From the NCBI GenBank assembly GCA_964019425.1, contig OZ025824.1, positions 930,844 to 994,843 on the forward strand: a stretch of DNA of 64,000 nucleotides. Direction: 5' to 3'. This document shows positions 21,779 through 34,974 of the stretch, one piece after another. Origin of the DNA: Flectonema sp. DT1601 (Eukaryota; Euglenozoa; Diplonemea; Diplonemida; Diplonemidae). Position 1 is the first letter of the stretch. Each line of letters starts with the position of its first letter. The position numbers and the translations under genes were made by a program. The notes beneath the pieces were generated by a model. It did no database searches, was not told the DNA's origin, and worked only from the letters and a program-made list of their open reading frames with translations.

Positions 21779-23113
21779 TGAAAAGTGATTGTTGGTTATC
21801 ATTGTGGCTCTCTCCTTTCAACAAACAAAACAAGGCAATTAATTTTAATGCTAATATTACTTACGTTGCAGGTGACAAGGGTGAATTACGTAAAACAAAA
21901 ATAAATATAATTAGCAAACAAACAAACAAACAAACGAAGAAACAAACGAAGAAACGAAGAAAATTATTATTGAGAATCTTGTCGTTTAATGTTCTGACTA
22001 TTAGGATTACGTTACTATACAACAGAAGAATTGAGATAGACTTCTCGGTTAGAAGGTTCCGTGTAGTTCTGGGTTTTATTTTAGCTCGTGGTGATTTACT
22101 ACGAGCGAGGATAGGATAATAAAGTGTACGAAAAATTAAGAATAGTCAGGTCAGTCTTGTTAGTACCACCTAGAGAGAGACTACTGACTGGTGGTTTGTT
22201 TGTAGTTTCTTTTTAGTGAATATTATTATTGAGTTGAATTGTGGTATCGTTTTTTTACCAACATGAATAAAAAATGATTTGCTCACAATATTTTTGATTT
22301 GGCCTTTTCCAATCGCAGAATATTTTCTTAAGCCTTGCTGAATTCTCCTTCCTCTCTTTGTTTTCTGTTCTTTTTTTTTTATTTTTTTTTTTTTTGATCG
22401 AGCGAATGCATTGTTTTTGGTGTTAGACATGTGCGTGTCATCACAGAGATGATAATTAGGCGTTCGTGAAGAGTTCGTAAGAGTTAATTATTATTTTTTG
22501 TATTGTTTTCTGAAATATCGTCAATGGTTGGTTTCGTCTCTCTTTCATGAAATGTTATCGACGTTGGCGTACATTTGGCGATAATCAGGTCTTCGTTGCC
22601 TTATCTCCGTTCCTCCTCAATGGATCAAGTATCCGTACCCTGCTCTCTCCACTCACTTCGTATCTCTTTTGATATTTTGATTGTGATTTTTGGAATTGAT
22701 TTCTTCTTCGTTGAGTGAAATCTTTAATAGCAACTATTTGTTGTCTCAGGTGGTACTTTTTAGGACCGAATCGGTTTTCTGACATTGCTGACGCATGTCT
22801 TGGAAATTGTTTTCTTAGTTTTGGGAGTGAAATTGTTCTTCCTCTCAATTAAATCTTCTCTCGTCGGAATTGTTTTTCTTTTTTTCCCCTCACTCTAGCG
22901 GTCACAACAACCCGATTGTTTGCGACTGTTTTTTTTTGGAAGGGAGATTTGTTGGCGAAATAATTTTTATTCACCCCCGACAGTCAGCTTCAGAGATTCG
23001 TAAATCCTTAACTTAGAAACATTAATTATGATGTAAACTTTAGGAAACTGTGATTTTTATGTAAATTGATATTTGTTATTTGTTGAGATTAATACACAAA
23101 ACAGATAGTTGTT
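21779..23113. other. 3' flank of astacin copy 4 and upstream of acidic-protein copy 3
   Basis: Third copy of the 8,428-9,766 spacer. No gene is seen. Confidence 0.6.
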
Positions 23114-23186
23114 ATGATATCACTCCAACCAGTTAACACAAAAGGACTTCAAATATCATATCATTCCGCACCAGTTGAATTAAACA

Positions 23187-23774
23187 ATGCCTCTTTTATT
23201 TGTATTTGATACCATGCGATGTGGTTATTCGAATAACATGTTCCTGCAAGACTGTACGCTAATTGGAAAAGGAGAAACGAAAGAAAAGCTTCAACTCAAC
23301 TTAAAGTTTGGAGAAGTTAGAGTAAACAGAACGTCAAAAACAACTATAAAAGGAGAGCTGTATAATGTGTCCGATAAGAAGATAGAGACGTTTGATATAA
23401 TGGAAGGAATTGGTTCTGGTGGTGGGAAGAGAAAGTCTTCGGGTGAAAACTCTGATTCTGAATCAGACGTTGAAACTTATAAAGTTGTCAGAAAAGAGAT
23501 CACTGCGACAACAGAAGACGGAGCTGAACTGAAAGCGTTCATCTTCATAAGCAGCATTGAGTCAAGTTCAGGATGGGAACCAATACTTTCTGGAGATGTA
23601 TCAACAGCCATATCACCTGATGGTGATTCCCCTAATAATGATGACGAAGAAGAAGATGAAGAGGATGAGGAAGACGATCACGTTAATTACAAAGACTCCC
23701 CTGCAGATGCCAACCTTCCAGCGTCAGTGAGTGGTGTCGCTGGTGTCTTAGAAATGATGAAGTCCGTCGAATAG
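23187..23774 (+). CDS. Small acidic-tailed protein, copy 3, native C-terminus
   Basis: This 195-aa frame starts at MPLLFVFDTMRC. The upstream ATG used by copies 1 and 2 (here at 23,114) is out of frame because of one extra A near 23,186. After the Asp/Glu tract this copy continues into HVNYKDSPADANLPASVSG and ends MKSVE, with unique sequence beyond. That is probably the original C-terminus. No copy in the window has both the longer N-terminus and this C-terminus. Whether the MPLLF start is the real one, or this copy is 5'-damaged, cannot be decided from sequence alone. Confidence 0.6.
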   Translation: MPLLFVFDTMRCGYSNNMFLQDCTLIGKGETKEKLQLNLKFGEVRVNRTSKTTIKGELYNVSDKKIETFDIMEGIGSGGGKRKSSGENSDSESDVETYKVVRKEITATTEDGAELKAFIFISSIESSSGWEPILSGDVSTAISPDGDSPNNDDEEEDEEDEEDDHVNYKDSPADANLPASVSGVAGVLEMMKSVE

Positions 23775-23959
23775 TAACTAAGAAATAGTAGTCTTTGAAA
23801 TAAACAAATTATTAGTTATTACTGGATGAAAAGTTTAATTAACTCAAGTCTCTTCAGTCAAATCACAAATATGATAAAAAATCACTCATCGTCCACTCGT
23901 GGAATTTGTTATTTCAAAATGAATTGAATTGAGTTAAAATATTTATTTATTTATTTTTT

Positions 23960-23967
23960 CCTCACAG
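23960..23967 (+). promoter_or_regulatory. Acceptor-like site before pseudophosphatase gene
   Basis: A long T-rich tract runs into CCTCACAG, whose AG lies 9 nt before the ATG at 23,977. No plausible donor or upstream exon is visible, so it is a candidate trans-splice acceptor. Confidence 0.5.
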
Positions 23968-23976
23968 CAGTTCGGC

Positions 23977-25704
<1,728 letters not shown>

Positions 25705-26216
25705 TAATTTCTTTACTTCAGTTGTCTTAACAACACAAAACAGAGGACGTGATATTACGATATCTCCATTCTTAATGAGATCAGATCGTAAGGTATGAAA
25801 TATTTATATTTGAATCACAACTGTTTCTCGGTATGTGAGCAAAGGGCCAACAACTCAATTCAAAATAGGGTTCGCCGCTGCCACAAGGTGGGAAGGCCTT
25901 TAGGAGTGCAAAAGCTGGCAGAGGAGAACGACGTGGGCCGTCACCGACTATGAAGAGCAGTACTCAAAGTGGTTGTTGGTTACGTCAGCAGCTATACCGA
26001 GATCTGGCAGCTGGAGAATCAATTGATGATGGTGGTGGTGGTGGTGGTGGTGATGGAATCTCACTTTGTGCCATCGGTTTTGATGTCTCTGACACACCTC
26101 AGCAACAACAGCAACAACTGACTACTAAAAAACAACGAAGTTCAAAGCTCAGAAGAGCTCCACCTACTCAGTCTGCTCCTTCTTTCATATCGTTACTCAG
26201 AAGAGCACCCACGTAA

Positions 26217-26774
26217 TTGAAATAACTTTTATAAATGGTTTCCAGCACTCTAACCTGCCTTTATTACTCTCGCTAATAGTTTTATTTGTTAAGAATGTTA
26301 TTTAGTAGTTTAGATGTAAGTTCTTTTTTGAAATAACGAGCTCCCAACAGTTGAGTATTGGTGTCGGTTGTATTTACACTTTACAGCTGGTTTAATTATT
26401 CTAATCCCTCTCTTGCTTTTAATATTTGTATTTAGTTACGGTTAGTCGTCAGTTGTCAGCTCTATTGATTTAAACTGATCTGGTGGGTAGTCTTTTAAGT
26501 TCGTGTCATTCACACGAACAAGTTTCAGAGCCTTGCTCTTCACATTTACGTTGATGTCGTTTTCCAATGGCATCTGAGTCTTTCAGTGAGTTAGTTAGTC
26601 ACTTTTCACGGTAGTTTTATTGTCCTACTTACACCTAACGTTTCTCAGTTGAGAAAACAAATGCATTCGGTTTAGCTACACTTTACTTTAACAGGTTTAT
26701 TAGAAGTTGTAGAAAACACAAGTGAGTGTGATGGTTTGAATTACTAATTTACTTACAGACACTAACAGTCCTTA
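26217..26774. other. Intergenic region before the beta-helix gene
   Basis: AT-rich with no convincing frame. An acceptor-like TTACTTACAG ends at 26,758. Confidence 0.5.
26750..26758 (+). promoter_or_regulatory. Acceptor-like site before beta-helix gene
   Basis: TTTACTTACAG lies 16 nt upstream of the ATG at 26,775. No matching upstream exon is seen. Confidence 0.45.
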
Positions 26775-28308
26775 ATGGGAGAGGACAGCGATGTCGAAGA
26801 AGAAGACGTTGACGAGGAGGAGCCGTATGAACCAACCGACACGTCGTCAATGCCTGATGGAAATCGGACAATTGTACTCGGAGGCTGGTCCAAAATAGAA
26901 ACCGTTGAGGATGCTTTGGTTGTGCTGCAAACTGAAATAATAAAAACACTCCTCGTTCACGATGGAGAATACGGACCACTTCCTCTGAATAGTGAACTAT
27001 CTGGACTTAAGATAAGTGGGAGCTCCTCAGTAGTATTTAAAGGAAAGAGTTGTATTATGACACCAAACCTTTTTATTAGAAATGTCTCATTCATGGGAGA
27101 GGAGGGAAGTACTGTTTTAAAAATATCATGCGAGGCAGGTAAAGCCGCCTGCAACGCTCAGTTCACCAACTGCCAAGTCTCCGGTGGGAGAAACTCTATT
27201 GAAGTACACACCCATGCGCGTCCGTTATTTGTTGCCTGCTCGATAACAAATCCAGAAAAGTGTTGTCTTTACAGCTATCCAAGAAGTAGACCAAATCTCT
27301 GTGCTGGTTATAAAACAATTACACGCACTTCAATATTTGCGTCACAACCTGTTGAGGGTGCTGATCCTCCCCCGTTACCAATCTCTGTCATCCCTGAGGA
27401 CGTTATGGTTCACTTACTTGAACAGGATAAAGCAAATCCAAAACTCTGGAAAATCTCATACAATGAAGTGGAAGGCTACGCTGACAGAGCGGCTTTAAAT
27501 TACACGGATCCGCAACGATGCAGTCTTGTGGGAGAAGCTATTGACGGCAGTGTTGGTGTGGTGTGTTCCTTTCTTCTATTGTCATTCTTCCCTTGTTAGA
27601 AAACTTTTAGAGTTTAATTAATTTATATTCACAACACAGCTCCTCGATGAAAGCGACTGCCAACTACGGGAAACTGACATCTCTGGATTCCAAACAGGTT
27701 GCTATACTCAAGGGAGGTGTAAGAATACAAATATTGAACAATTAAATATCTCAAAGTGCACTGGGATAGGAATTCATCTGACCGCAGGAAGTCGTGTTGG
27801 TGTTCGCAGCTGTCGGATTGGAAGTTGTGATCATTATGGTTTACGTGTTTCAAAAGGAAAGGAAAGTGATGATAAGGAACTATCTGTTCTGTGTAAGCAG
27901 AGGATGGATGCTTTAGCTAATGATGAGTTTGATGTGGTGAAGACGATCGAAGAGATGCTGAAAAGCAAACAAATAACTTACAATGACATGACTCTGACGT
28001 GGTCTAAGTCTGATGGCAGTGGTGGTTGTTGGGGACATGATGAGACTCATTCGATACTTCGTAACAACGTCTTCTTGTCAGATGTCAGAATTGGGAAAGA
28101 CACACTTCCTTCATTGTTTGGTATGAGTGAGTTCTATTTACCTACGAGAGACTTTAAAGTTCATTAGCGAAAACAATACACAAATACAGAAAACACTATC
28201 GTCTCACCATCAAAGTTAATATCAGACATCCCATTTGTAGTTAACGGATATAAGATTACTGACAAGGAACCAAAGCTTGTGGTCCTCACACGCGACGAAG
28301 AAGAGTAG
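26775..28308 (+). CDS. Right-handed beta-helix repeat protein, three exons
   Basis: Exons 26,775-27,560, 27,640-28,120 and 28,190-28,308 join in phase (introns 79 and 69 bp; second donor GTATGAGT) to give 461 aa. An acidic N-terminus is followed by short parallel beta-helix coils typical of the pectin-lyase fold: KISCEAGKAACNAQFTNCQV..., PLFVACSITNPEKCCLYSY, ISKCTGIGIHLTAGSRVGV and SCRIGSCDHYGLRVSK. The last exon (IVSPSKLISDIPFVV..., ending TRDEEE) would be missed if the second intron were read through to the stop at 28,165. There is no signal peptide, so it is probably cytosolic or structural rather than a secreted polysaccharide lyase, and catalytic residues cannot be assigned. Confidence 0.75.
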
Positions 28309-28494
28309 CACTCTTCGATCTGTTGCTCAAAAACTTCTGTAAATAATAAGCCCTTTGGGCAAATCTATTAGTAGTTGTCTTCAGACTTGTAAATATTATT
28401 TTGTTTTCAACAGCTGAAACGTCGACGGTTTTGAAATAATAAAACTTCTTTGAAATTTATATCTTCCTCAGAGTGAATAAAGAAATTAGTTTTC

Positions 28495-28504
28495 ATATTT
28501 ACAG
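28495..28504 (+). promoter_or_regulatory. Acceptor-like site before the 28,517 gene
   Basis: CATATTTACAG ends 12 nt before the ATG at 28,517, with the same layout as its neighbours. Confidence 0.45.
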
Positions 28505-28516
28505 AACGACGGGAAA

Positions 28517-29953
28517 ATGGTGTACTCAGTTGGTCCCCCGAGACCTGGAACTGAAGGAGGGAAGGAATGGATGCGATCAATTAGAGAAGAAGTGAAAGCA
28601 ATCCGTCGTGACGTCAGACAGCCCTACCCACAAACAGCAATTCCAACTTCAAGTATGGCAGCAATTCACAGAATGCCTCCTCAGGGTTCAACAATTGTAT
28701 CCCCGAATATTACTTTTATTGATAGCCCTCGAGGATCACACGCATCAGCATCACAAAAGGCAGCTCAACAAGCGGAGAAACAACAGCAACACAGTAATTT
28801 AATATCACGCATTGCTGAATTAGAAAAACTTGTAAAGTCAGTTGCTGACACCGTCAAGAGAGAGGAGTCGATTGATGATATTCCAGTTCCTCCATTTGAA
28901 CAGGCGCTGCTGGAAGCTGTGAAATCACTTGAAAGGGAACGTCGGGAAGCAATCGCTGCGGGAGACGTTGGATTGACTAATAAAATTGAAGCGAATATCG
29001 CTGCTCTTAAACAAAACATCAACGGCACTCAACAACATCAACAACATCGAATTCCACAACACAGTTGGGATCCTTCAACACCAACACCAATAGCTGATGA
29101 TCTTCCTTTTAGAGATACTCAACACCAACACCGTTCTCAATTTATGCAATCACTCCCTCCTCCACCAGTTCGAATACCAGAGCAAAGAATTTCTCACATT
29201 CCTCACGGGGATGTAATGCAGATTTCACCTCCTCGAACCCGAACAGCTCCAACAGCAGAGCAGTTCATTGCCGCCGAGGGAGGTGAAGTGTTTTCATCAG
29301 CTCAGTCACAAGTGACAGCTACCCCAGCAGGTATCCTTCCAACTGGGGGGAGGTTTACAACAAATGGATTTGTTGATAATTCTCAAGAAGTTCTAACAGT
29401 CAATGCTGCTCAGCGATTACTCGATTCTGTAGAACAAGTTGCCCTTCGTAAAGGAGTCACATTAACAACAACAACTACAACTTTAACAGCAAGTCCTCAA
29501 CAACACGGAACACAACAAGCATTGACTGCTCATGATTCGAGACAAGTGTTAACACCGAGTAAAGAACCTTCCAGAGGGGCTCAAACGGTTATTACAAGTG
29601 GGACAGGACCACCACCACCACCACCTCCTCCACATGTAATTGCGTTAGGGGGTCAAACAACAATAAATATTTCTGACTCAACAACTGCTTCTTCATCTGA
29701 AATGTACGACACGGCGGGGTCTGCAAGTGATGAAGAAGAAGACATCAGAACATCAACACATCGATCAGAGAAGTCTCGATCTCTAAATAAGAACGCAAGT
29801 CGGCAGAGTATTCGCAGCGTGAGAAGCAACAGAAGTCAGGCTTTGCAATCAAAATCTAGCGCAGCCGGGGGAATGGATCAAACATTCGCTCAGGTGCAGA
29901 AGCAATTGGCTGCAGCTGCAAAGGCAAAAGCGAGGCGGAAATCACGAGGCTGA
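28517..29953 (+). CDS. Coiled-coil and low-complexity protein, function unknown
   Basis: A 478-aa single exon. A short helical stretch (about 75-175) contains heptad-like LISRIAELEKLVKSVADTVK and ALLEAVKSLERERREAI segments, separated and followed by Gln/His/Pro-rich disordered sequence. Near residue 365 there is a poly-Pro run (GPPPPPPPPHV). The C-terminus is Ser/Arg-rich and basic (RSLNKNASRQSIRSVRS) with a final Ala/Lys helix. I recognise no family. Composition suggests a scaffold or cytoskeletal linker. It sits between the beta-helix gene and another coiled-coil gene on the same strand. Confidence 0.65.
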   Translation: MVYSVGPPRPGTEGGKEWMRSIREEVKAIRRDVRQPYPQTAIPTSSMAAIHRMPPQGSTIVSPNITFIDSPRGSHASASQKAAQQAEKQQQHSNLISRIAELEKLVKSVADTVKREESIDDIPVPPFEQALLEAVKSLERERREAIAAGDVGLTNKIEANIAALKQNINGTQQHQQHRIPQHSWDPSTPTPIADDLPFRDTQHQHRSQFMQSLPPPPVRIPEQRISHIPHGDVMQISPPRTRTAPTAEQFIAAEGGEVFSSAQSQVTATPAGILPTGGRFTTNGFVDNSQEVLTVNAAQRLLDSVEQVALRKGVTLTTTTTTLTASPQQHGTQQALTAHDSRQVLTPSKEPSRGAQTVITSGTGPPPPPPPPHVIALGGQTTINISDSTTASSSEMYDTAGSASDEEEDIRTSTHRSEKSRSLNKNASRQSIRSVRSNRSQALQSKSSAAGGMDQTFAQVQKQLAAAAKAKARRKSRG

Positions 29954-30343
29954 GATGAAATGCCTGGCGGGAATTTCTAAATACAAACACAAAGGAATAC
30001 TACCATCGAGTCCTATCATCTCACATCACTCCATGTGGTCATCCATCGTCAACTGAACACGACTTGAATCTGATTTCAGTGTTGTTGAATTCTACTTCCC
30101 GGCAGATCATTTGTTTTATTTATCCGTTTCTCAGAATATTAGTTTGTACTCTTTTTGTATTCCCTCCCAACCCCCTCTTTTCAATTGTTCTTTAATAAGA
30201 TATTAGACTTTAATAGTGAAACAGTCTTATTGTCTGATAACTTATATTCTTAAAACAGTTCGAATGATAACTAAAAAGGTTAACTGAGAGGTGATTACTT
30301 TCAGTGAAGTAGTTATTCAATTCAAACCAGCAGGTCACACAGT
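29954..30343. other. Intergenic region
   Basis: AT-rich, with a pyrimidine-rich patch near 30,160-30,190 and an acceptor-like ACTTTCAG ending at 30,304. No gene is seen. Confidence 0.5.
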
Positions 30344-32197
30344 ATGGGATGGGAGGCAACTCTCACAAACGCAATTCAAAAGCAGAATGCTCACAGTCAG
30401 CAGTTTACAGAAGTAGTTAATATGCTGGATGATTCTCAGGTGGAGCTGAGAACCCTGCGAAAGTCGGTGAAGAAGCTGGAGGGGGAGAGTTCGCGTCTGA
30501 GAGAAGAAAATGAACTACTAAAACATGACTTGGGGTGTGCCAATGGTGGTAAGGTTGGGAAGTCAGCAGCGAGGGTCCTGAAACTGGAAACAGAGACTTC
30601 AGAATTACGAGAAGAGTATTCTGACTTCCGAAAAAGTCACCAAAAAGTTATCAACAGATACGACACAGATCTCACTGCCTCAACCGAAGCCAACGAAAAG
30701 CTCAAATCTCAACTGCAGCGTCTGCAGTCAGAAATGGACGCTTTATCAAAATCAATAAATTTAAATAAAGACGACATCAGAGTACGTGACGGCCTCATTA
30801 CTGAGCTATCCGACAAACTAAAAGACGCAGAACAAATAACAGCAGCCAGCCAACAGAAAATTGAAGACATGCGAAACGTTAAAATAAAAGAAATTGCGGC
30901 CTCAATAAAATCATTAAAAAATCGACAGGGAGAAACCAACTTAGCGATTGATACTAAACAGCTGTTGGCAGACTTTAACAGTTTGAAAGTTATCGTTGAA
31001 GATGCTGTGTCGGGGGACAATCCTGGGTTGGAGGAAGAAATAGTTACTTTGTTATTGCTATTGCAGAAAGATTTACAGCCTCGATTTGATTTCTGGCTTC
31101 AAATTACAAAAGAAGAGCTCATGATTTACCTAAATGTTATCACCAGTCAGGAAACCTGGACACCAGCAACCAACACTCCATATGCAAAAAACATTGTTAG
31201 TCTGCTTGTCAGCCGATTAGAACAGTCGGCAAAGTTTATATCCGGGTTGTACGTACCGTGTTCAGCACTGACTGAACGATTTTGCGCCTTAGCAGGTAGT
31301 GTTGTGGAGCAGCTGTGTTTGTCAATACCGAAGGTTACTGAGGGAAGTGCTTTGGTGGATGTGTTTTATAAAATAAATACTTTATCAGTAATCCATATGC
31401 AGTATAATTGCTTAGAGTCTACAGTAACTGAAGCATGGGAACAACGACCTGCTGTTATTAGAGACAAGGAGAAGCTTTGTGTTACATATGACGTGTCTTC
31501 TTCAATAACTCCGAAACTCTCCGACTTCTGCATCCAATCATCAACAGCAATCATTACTAGTGTTTCTTCAGATCTGAATAAGTTATATTGCATTGATATG
31601 TCTCACTACAAGAAACACAAAAATAAATCAGCTTTTACAAAACTAAATAAACATCTCAGACCTTCTGCTACTGTATCCCTGCAGGCTGTCCTCGAAACTG
31701 TGGAGTATGTTATTTTATAATTACTTTTACAGACGTAAAAAAAACAACAACACAAACAAAACAGCTCTCGAGTGGGAATTATAATTTCACCGGGGAAGTC
31801 GTTTGATCCAAGGTATAAGATATTCAGCACCTTACTTGTCGATTTGAGTAATTGTTTGAGTAAGATATTATTAACGGGAGGTGATCAACGATGGTTTTAT
31901 GTTGACCAACACACTGCAATTTCAAAAGATCTCGATGCCGTCGATAACTATTTTGAAGAAAAGGGAATCGGAAATCAGACTCGCAGTCATTACTTATCAA
32001 AGCTTTATTCTGTTGTGACTGTAATGTCACAGTCGACAGAGCAATTAGTCAACGGGGGTGCTCTCTGCACGAGGTACGCTGATCTTCCTGAGGAAGCAAC
32101 GAAGAGCGTTTGGTGTAAAAAAATACTTCGACAGGTATTAGCACATCGAAAAGATAAGAAGGCAAAACAATTCACATCAAAACACCGCCGAAAGTGA
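30344..32197 (+). CDS. Coiled-coil protein with helical C-terminal domain, two exons
   Basis: Exons 30,344-31,704 and 31,765-32,197 join in phase 2 (60-bp intron, donor GA|GTATGTTA, acceptor AAAACAG) to give 597 aa. Residues about 20-200 form a long coiled coil (VELRTLRKSVKKLEGESSRL..., SELREEYSDFRKSHQKV, LKSQLQRLQSEMDALSKSI). The remainder is predicted helical, with Leu-rich amphipathic segments, and the basic C-terminus ends KQFTSKHRRK. The architecture recalls tethering or ciliary coiled-coil proteins, but I cannot name a family. Confidence 0.7.
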
Positions 32198-33656
32198 GCA
32201 TAAATGCCAATCTAAATATTTGCTGCATCACTCTTTGCATTTGAGATGATGAATCCACTGCCCTGCTGTCTTCTGTCTTCTTGAGATGGTTGATTTGTTT
32301 TGTTATTTGTACTTTACTACTTTTGTTATTATGTTTGAATAGTGACCTTACCTTCGCTGTCGTTTTTTGTCGAAATTTCTTTTTAAGAATGGTGCAGTCT
32401 CTTTTTCTTCGACTCTAAAATGTTTGATATCGATCTACCTGACTACCTACCTACCTACTGTTTACTTACTAGAGAGGACAACTACTGGAATTTGTTATGA
32501 GAGGAGGAATATTCTCCTGGTCGTTTTATTTATGTTCTGAGTGACTTCTTGTTGTTCTGGACGCATTGTGAATTCTGTTCCTCTCTTTTTTATTTATCTT
32601 TTCCTATCTGTGCTTTACTCAATGTCCCTTTCTTGTTGGTTTATAGCTTTCTCCCCCTTCCACTCGCAGTTCTCAAGTGCTCATTTCGGAAGTTAGATTT
32701 CGTCTGCAGTGTAGTGATAACACCCTCAGCGTGTTGTCTGATGAGGTACTTTGTGAGGACTAGTTTGATTCTCTCCATGTGTAGATTCATTCGGTAGAAT
32801 GTTGTTTGAACTGTCGAAGTGAATTGTCTTCTTGAAGGAGAAGGCAGTTGTTGAATATGAAAGTTGCATTTATTTTCAATTTCCTGTTCACCATCTTCAG
32901 TTCTGTAGAAATCCCCGAGTACGGACTACACTTTTTGAATATTATAAACAGGGAGCCCTATCTGATCAATTTCAGTTATTATTGTAAGCAATCGGAGTGT
33001 TATTTCCATTTTCCTATTAATACATTTCAGCTGACGATGGTTAGGTCGTCCCTGGTAACATTCTGCGTCCGCTGTCGGTCGCTGTTGGCTCCCATCCCTC
33101 TCGCAATAGATATAATTATTATTTTAGCAATTATTGTTTACTTCTCATTTCATTATTTAAGTTCATTCCTTTTCGAGTAAAAAACTGTTTTTTGTTATAA
33201 ATTATAAATTAGTTTTTTTGTAAATGTGACCTGCAAGATGGTCTTGGAAAACAGATTGTGAAATATGGGAAGGAAATCTGAAGTTGGTTTTTGAGGGATG
33301 AAACACCTGTCAAATATTTTGTTGTAGATATTAGCAATTCATTTTGTGATTTCTTGAACCCAAAAAAAAAAAAAAAAAAAAAATTATTAATTTTAGTCTT
33401 CTTTAGATGCCGAGTAAAATCGAGAATTTTGTTTGGTTTTTTTTTTTTTTTATTTTTTTACAAAAAAAAACCATTTTTTCTCGTAAAGACTTTTCCTTAC
33501 TTCTAATACAGAGTTTTGTGTTTGTTGAGGTTTGTATTCTAACACTACAGTTTATGTGATGGAAATAAATAAATATCAACTAAGCTACTCTACGGAAAGT
33601 TTAATTATAATTACACCGGTACAGGTGGTCGCTAATTCAGAAAATAACAACATGAA
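32198..33656. other. Long intergenic region, TC- and poly(A/T)-rich
   Basis: This is the longest gap in the central cluster. It contains poly(A) (33,361-33,382) and poly(T) (about 33,439-33,460) runs and short hydrophobic frames. The frames at 32,549-32,797 and 32,848-33,180 look like translations of T-rich DNA rather than genes. I see no RNA gene. Confidence 0.5.
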
Positions 33657-33977
33657 ATGAGTGACCCAATGATTCAAAATTGGATTATAAAAAAAATGAA
33701 AGCAGTTCATAAAAATAAAGTCAAAGCCGCAGAACGAGAGCAGAAGATGCGGCATTTGCGTGTTCTTCATTCGATGAGGAACCTAATGAGTGACGTGTTC
33801 TTATTTAATAAAAGGAGAGCTGTTGGAGTTTTCGAAACTAAAACCAAACTGACATCACGAAACAAGTATCGTGTTTCAGGAAATAACTTTGGTAAAGAGT
33901 TCGGCGTCACTCCAGCGATTCCAACAACAAATTCTATGAAAATATCTGAACCTAAAGAATCAATATTTATTTTATAA
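33657..33977 (+). CDS. Small basic hypothetical protein (possible first exon)
   Basis: 106 aa, Lys/Arg-rich in the first half (KKMKAVHKNKVKAAEREQKM), with no known motif. It may be the first exon of the next gene. A donor AA|GTATCG at 33,866 is in the right phase to join the acceptor CAACAG at 34,107, giving a 242-bp intron, longer than most here. It could also be a separate small gene or not translated. Confidence 0.35.
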   Translation: MSDPMIQNWIIKKMKAVHKNKVKAAEREQKMRHLRVLHSMRNLMSDVFLFNKRRAVGVFETKTKLTSRNKYRVSGNNFGKEFGVTPAIPTTNSMKISEPKESIFIL

Positions 33978-34060
33978 ATTAAAATAACGTGAGAAATAAC
34001 TACACCCCAGCTTTCCAGCAGTGTTTGGTTGTCCAACTATTTTGTTATAAAACACAATTA

Positions 34061-34834
34061 ATGAATAAGAATAGGTACCAAACTTTAAATTATTTCTATT
34101 TCAACAGAATTAATAAAAAACTACCGACTTGGATAGCCGTCAATGTAATGTCAGCAGTCGGTTCAATTCGACCAGTTGGTAAACTTCCTATCAAATGGAC
34201 AATCCAGGGAGGAAAGAAAGGGTTACTGTATTCTGAAACAGAATTCCACGACAATTCCATGGATGAATTGCAATTACAAATAGCTGCAGATATCTTACTT
34301 CATAATTTAAAAAGCGGAGTGTTAAAGATTAACGACCAACTCCTTCTAATTAAAAAAACAGAATTCAACAAGAGAAGAAGAATGAAGTACTCCGAGTCAC
34401 TTCATAGACGATGCATTCAACGAACTATCAACCTATTCGAGTGTCATTGCAACGATCAACGAGAAGTAGTTTTGTGTGAAGACATTCACAGAAATGTTAT
34501 CTCCAAGGAAGAGGAAAGGCTATTGGATCGGTTGTTTAGACAGAGAGTGGAAACACTCTTACCAGAGAACTCAGTGACGGCTCGATTAAAGGAAATATCA
34601 ATTTATAAATCACAAGGTGGAGTACTACGAGCAAACACCCCGCGGTGGATTATGAACAACTCAGATATCGTTTCCCCAGCACGACTGGAAAGTTTTAAAC
34701 ATAACATGGCTTTGGGAAAGGCTCTCTCACGCTGGCAAGCTGCAGAATCTAAAGCACGGTTGTCTCTCCTTCGCGAGGAGTCTGCTCGAAGACCTTCTGC
34801 CTTCGGTAGAAATCGAGAATTATTTTGTAATTAA
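34061..34834 (+). CDS. Hypothetical charged helical protein
   Basis: The frame is open to the stop at 34,832-34,834. I list the first in-frame ATG (34,061). The ATG at 34,148 (MSAVGSIRPVGKLPIKW), or an exon beginning at 34,108 after TATTTCAACAG, is just as possible. The product is 230-260 aa, rich in Arg/Lys/Glu with predicted helices (EERLLDRLFRQRVETLL..., SRWQAAESKARLSLLREES). No family is recognised. It may share a transcript with the exon at 33,657. Confidence 0.5.
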   Translation: MNKNRYQTLNYFYFNRINKKLPTWIAVNVMSAVGSIRPVGKLPIKWTIQGGKKGLLYSETEFHDNSMDELQLQIAADILLHNLKSGVLKINDQLLLIKKTEFNKRRRMKYSESLHRRCIQRTINLFECHCNDQREVVLCEDIHRNVISKEEERLLDRLFRQRVETLLPENSVTARLKEISIYKSQGGVLRANTPRWIMNNSDIVSPARLESFKHNMALGKALSRWQAAESKARLSLLREESARRPSAFGRNRELFCN

Positions 34835-34942
34835 ATTAGAGATGAGAAGTAGTTCTGAATTCTAAACATCTCAGTTGTCTTTACAGAAATGGCTGAGGAA
34901 GTATTCTATTTTATTATTTATCTTTTTGAATATAATTATCAT

Positions 34943-34952
34943 CTCATTACAG
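34943..34952 (+). promoter_or_regulatory. Acceptor-like site before the YGPEP-repeat gene
   Basis: A T-rich run leads to CTCATTACAG, 22 nt before the ATG at 34,975. Confidence 0.45.
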
Positions 34953-34974
34953 AGGAGGGGGCGACAGTAACAAA

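Larger units (their letters stand above)
17050..23678. repeat. Tandem segmental duplication, unit B
   Basis: Near-identical to 10,379-17,049. Visible differences are 5 extra bases in the Pro-rich linker (frame intact here), one extra A near 23,186, a small change near 22,860 and homopolymer length. Identity to unit A ends near 23,678, where the acidic tract continues into unique DNA. This looks like the array edge from which the other copies were derived. Confidence 0.85.

Noticed and set aside
30709-31020. 103-aa minus-strand frame inside the coiled-coil gene
   Set aside because: Shadow of the + strand gene, Ser-rich as expected from antisense of Asp/Lys codons.
32549-33180. Two hydrophobic frames of 82 and 110 residues
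   Set aside because: Located in T-rich intergenic DNA; second begins with TTG rather than ATG and neither has a recognisable motif or an acceptor-like site.
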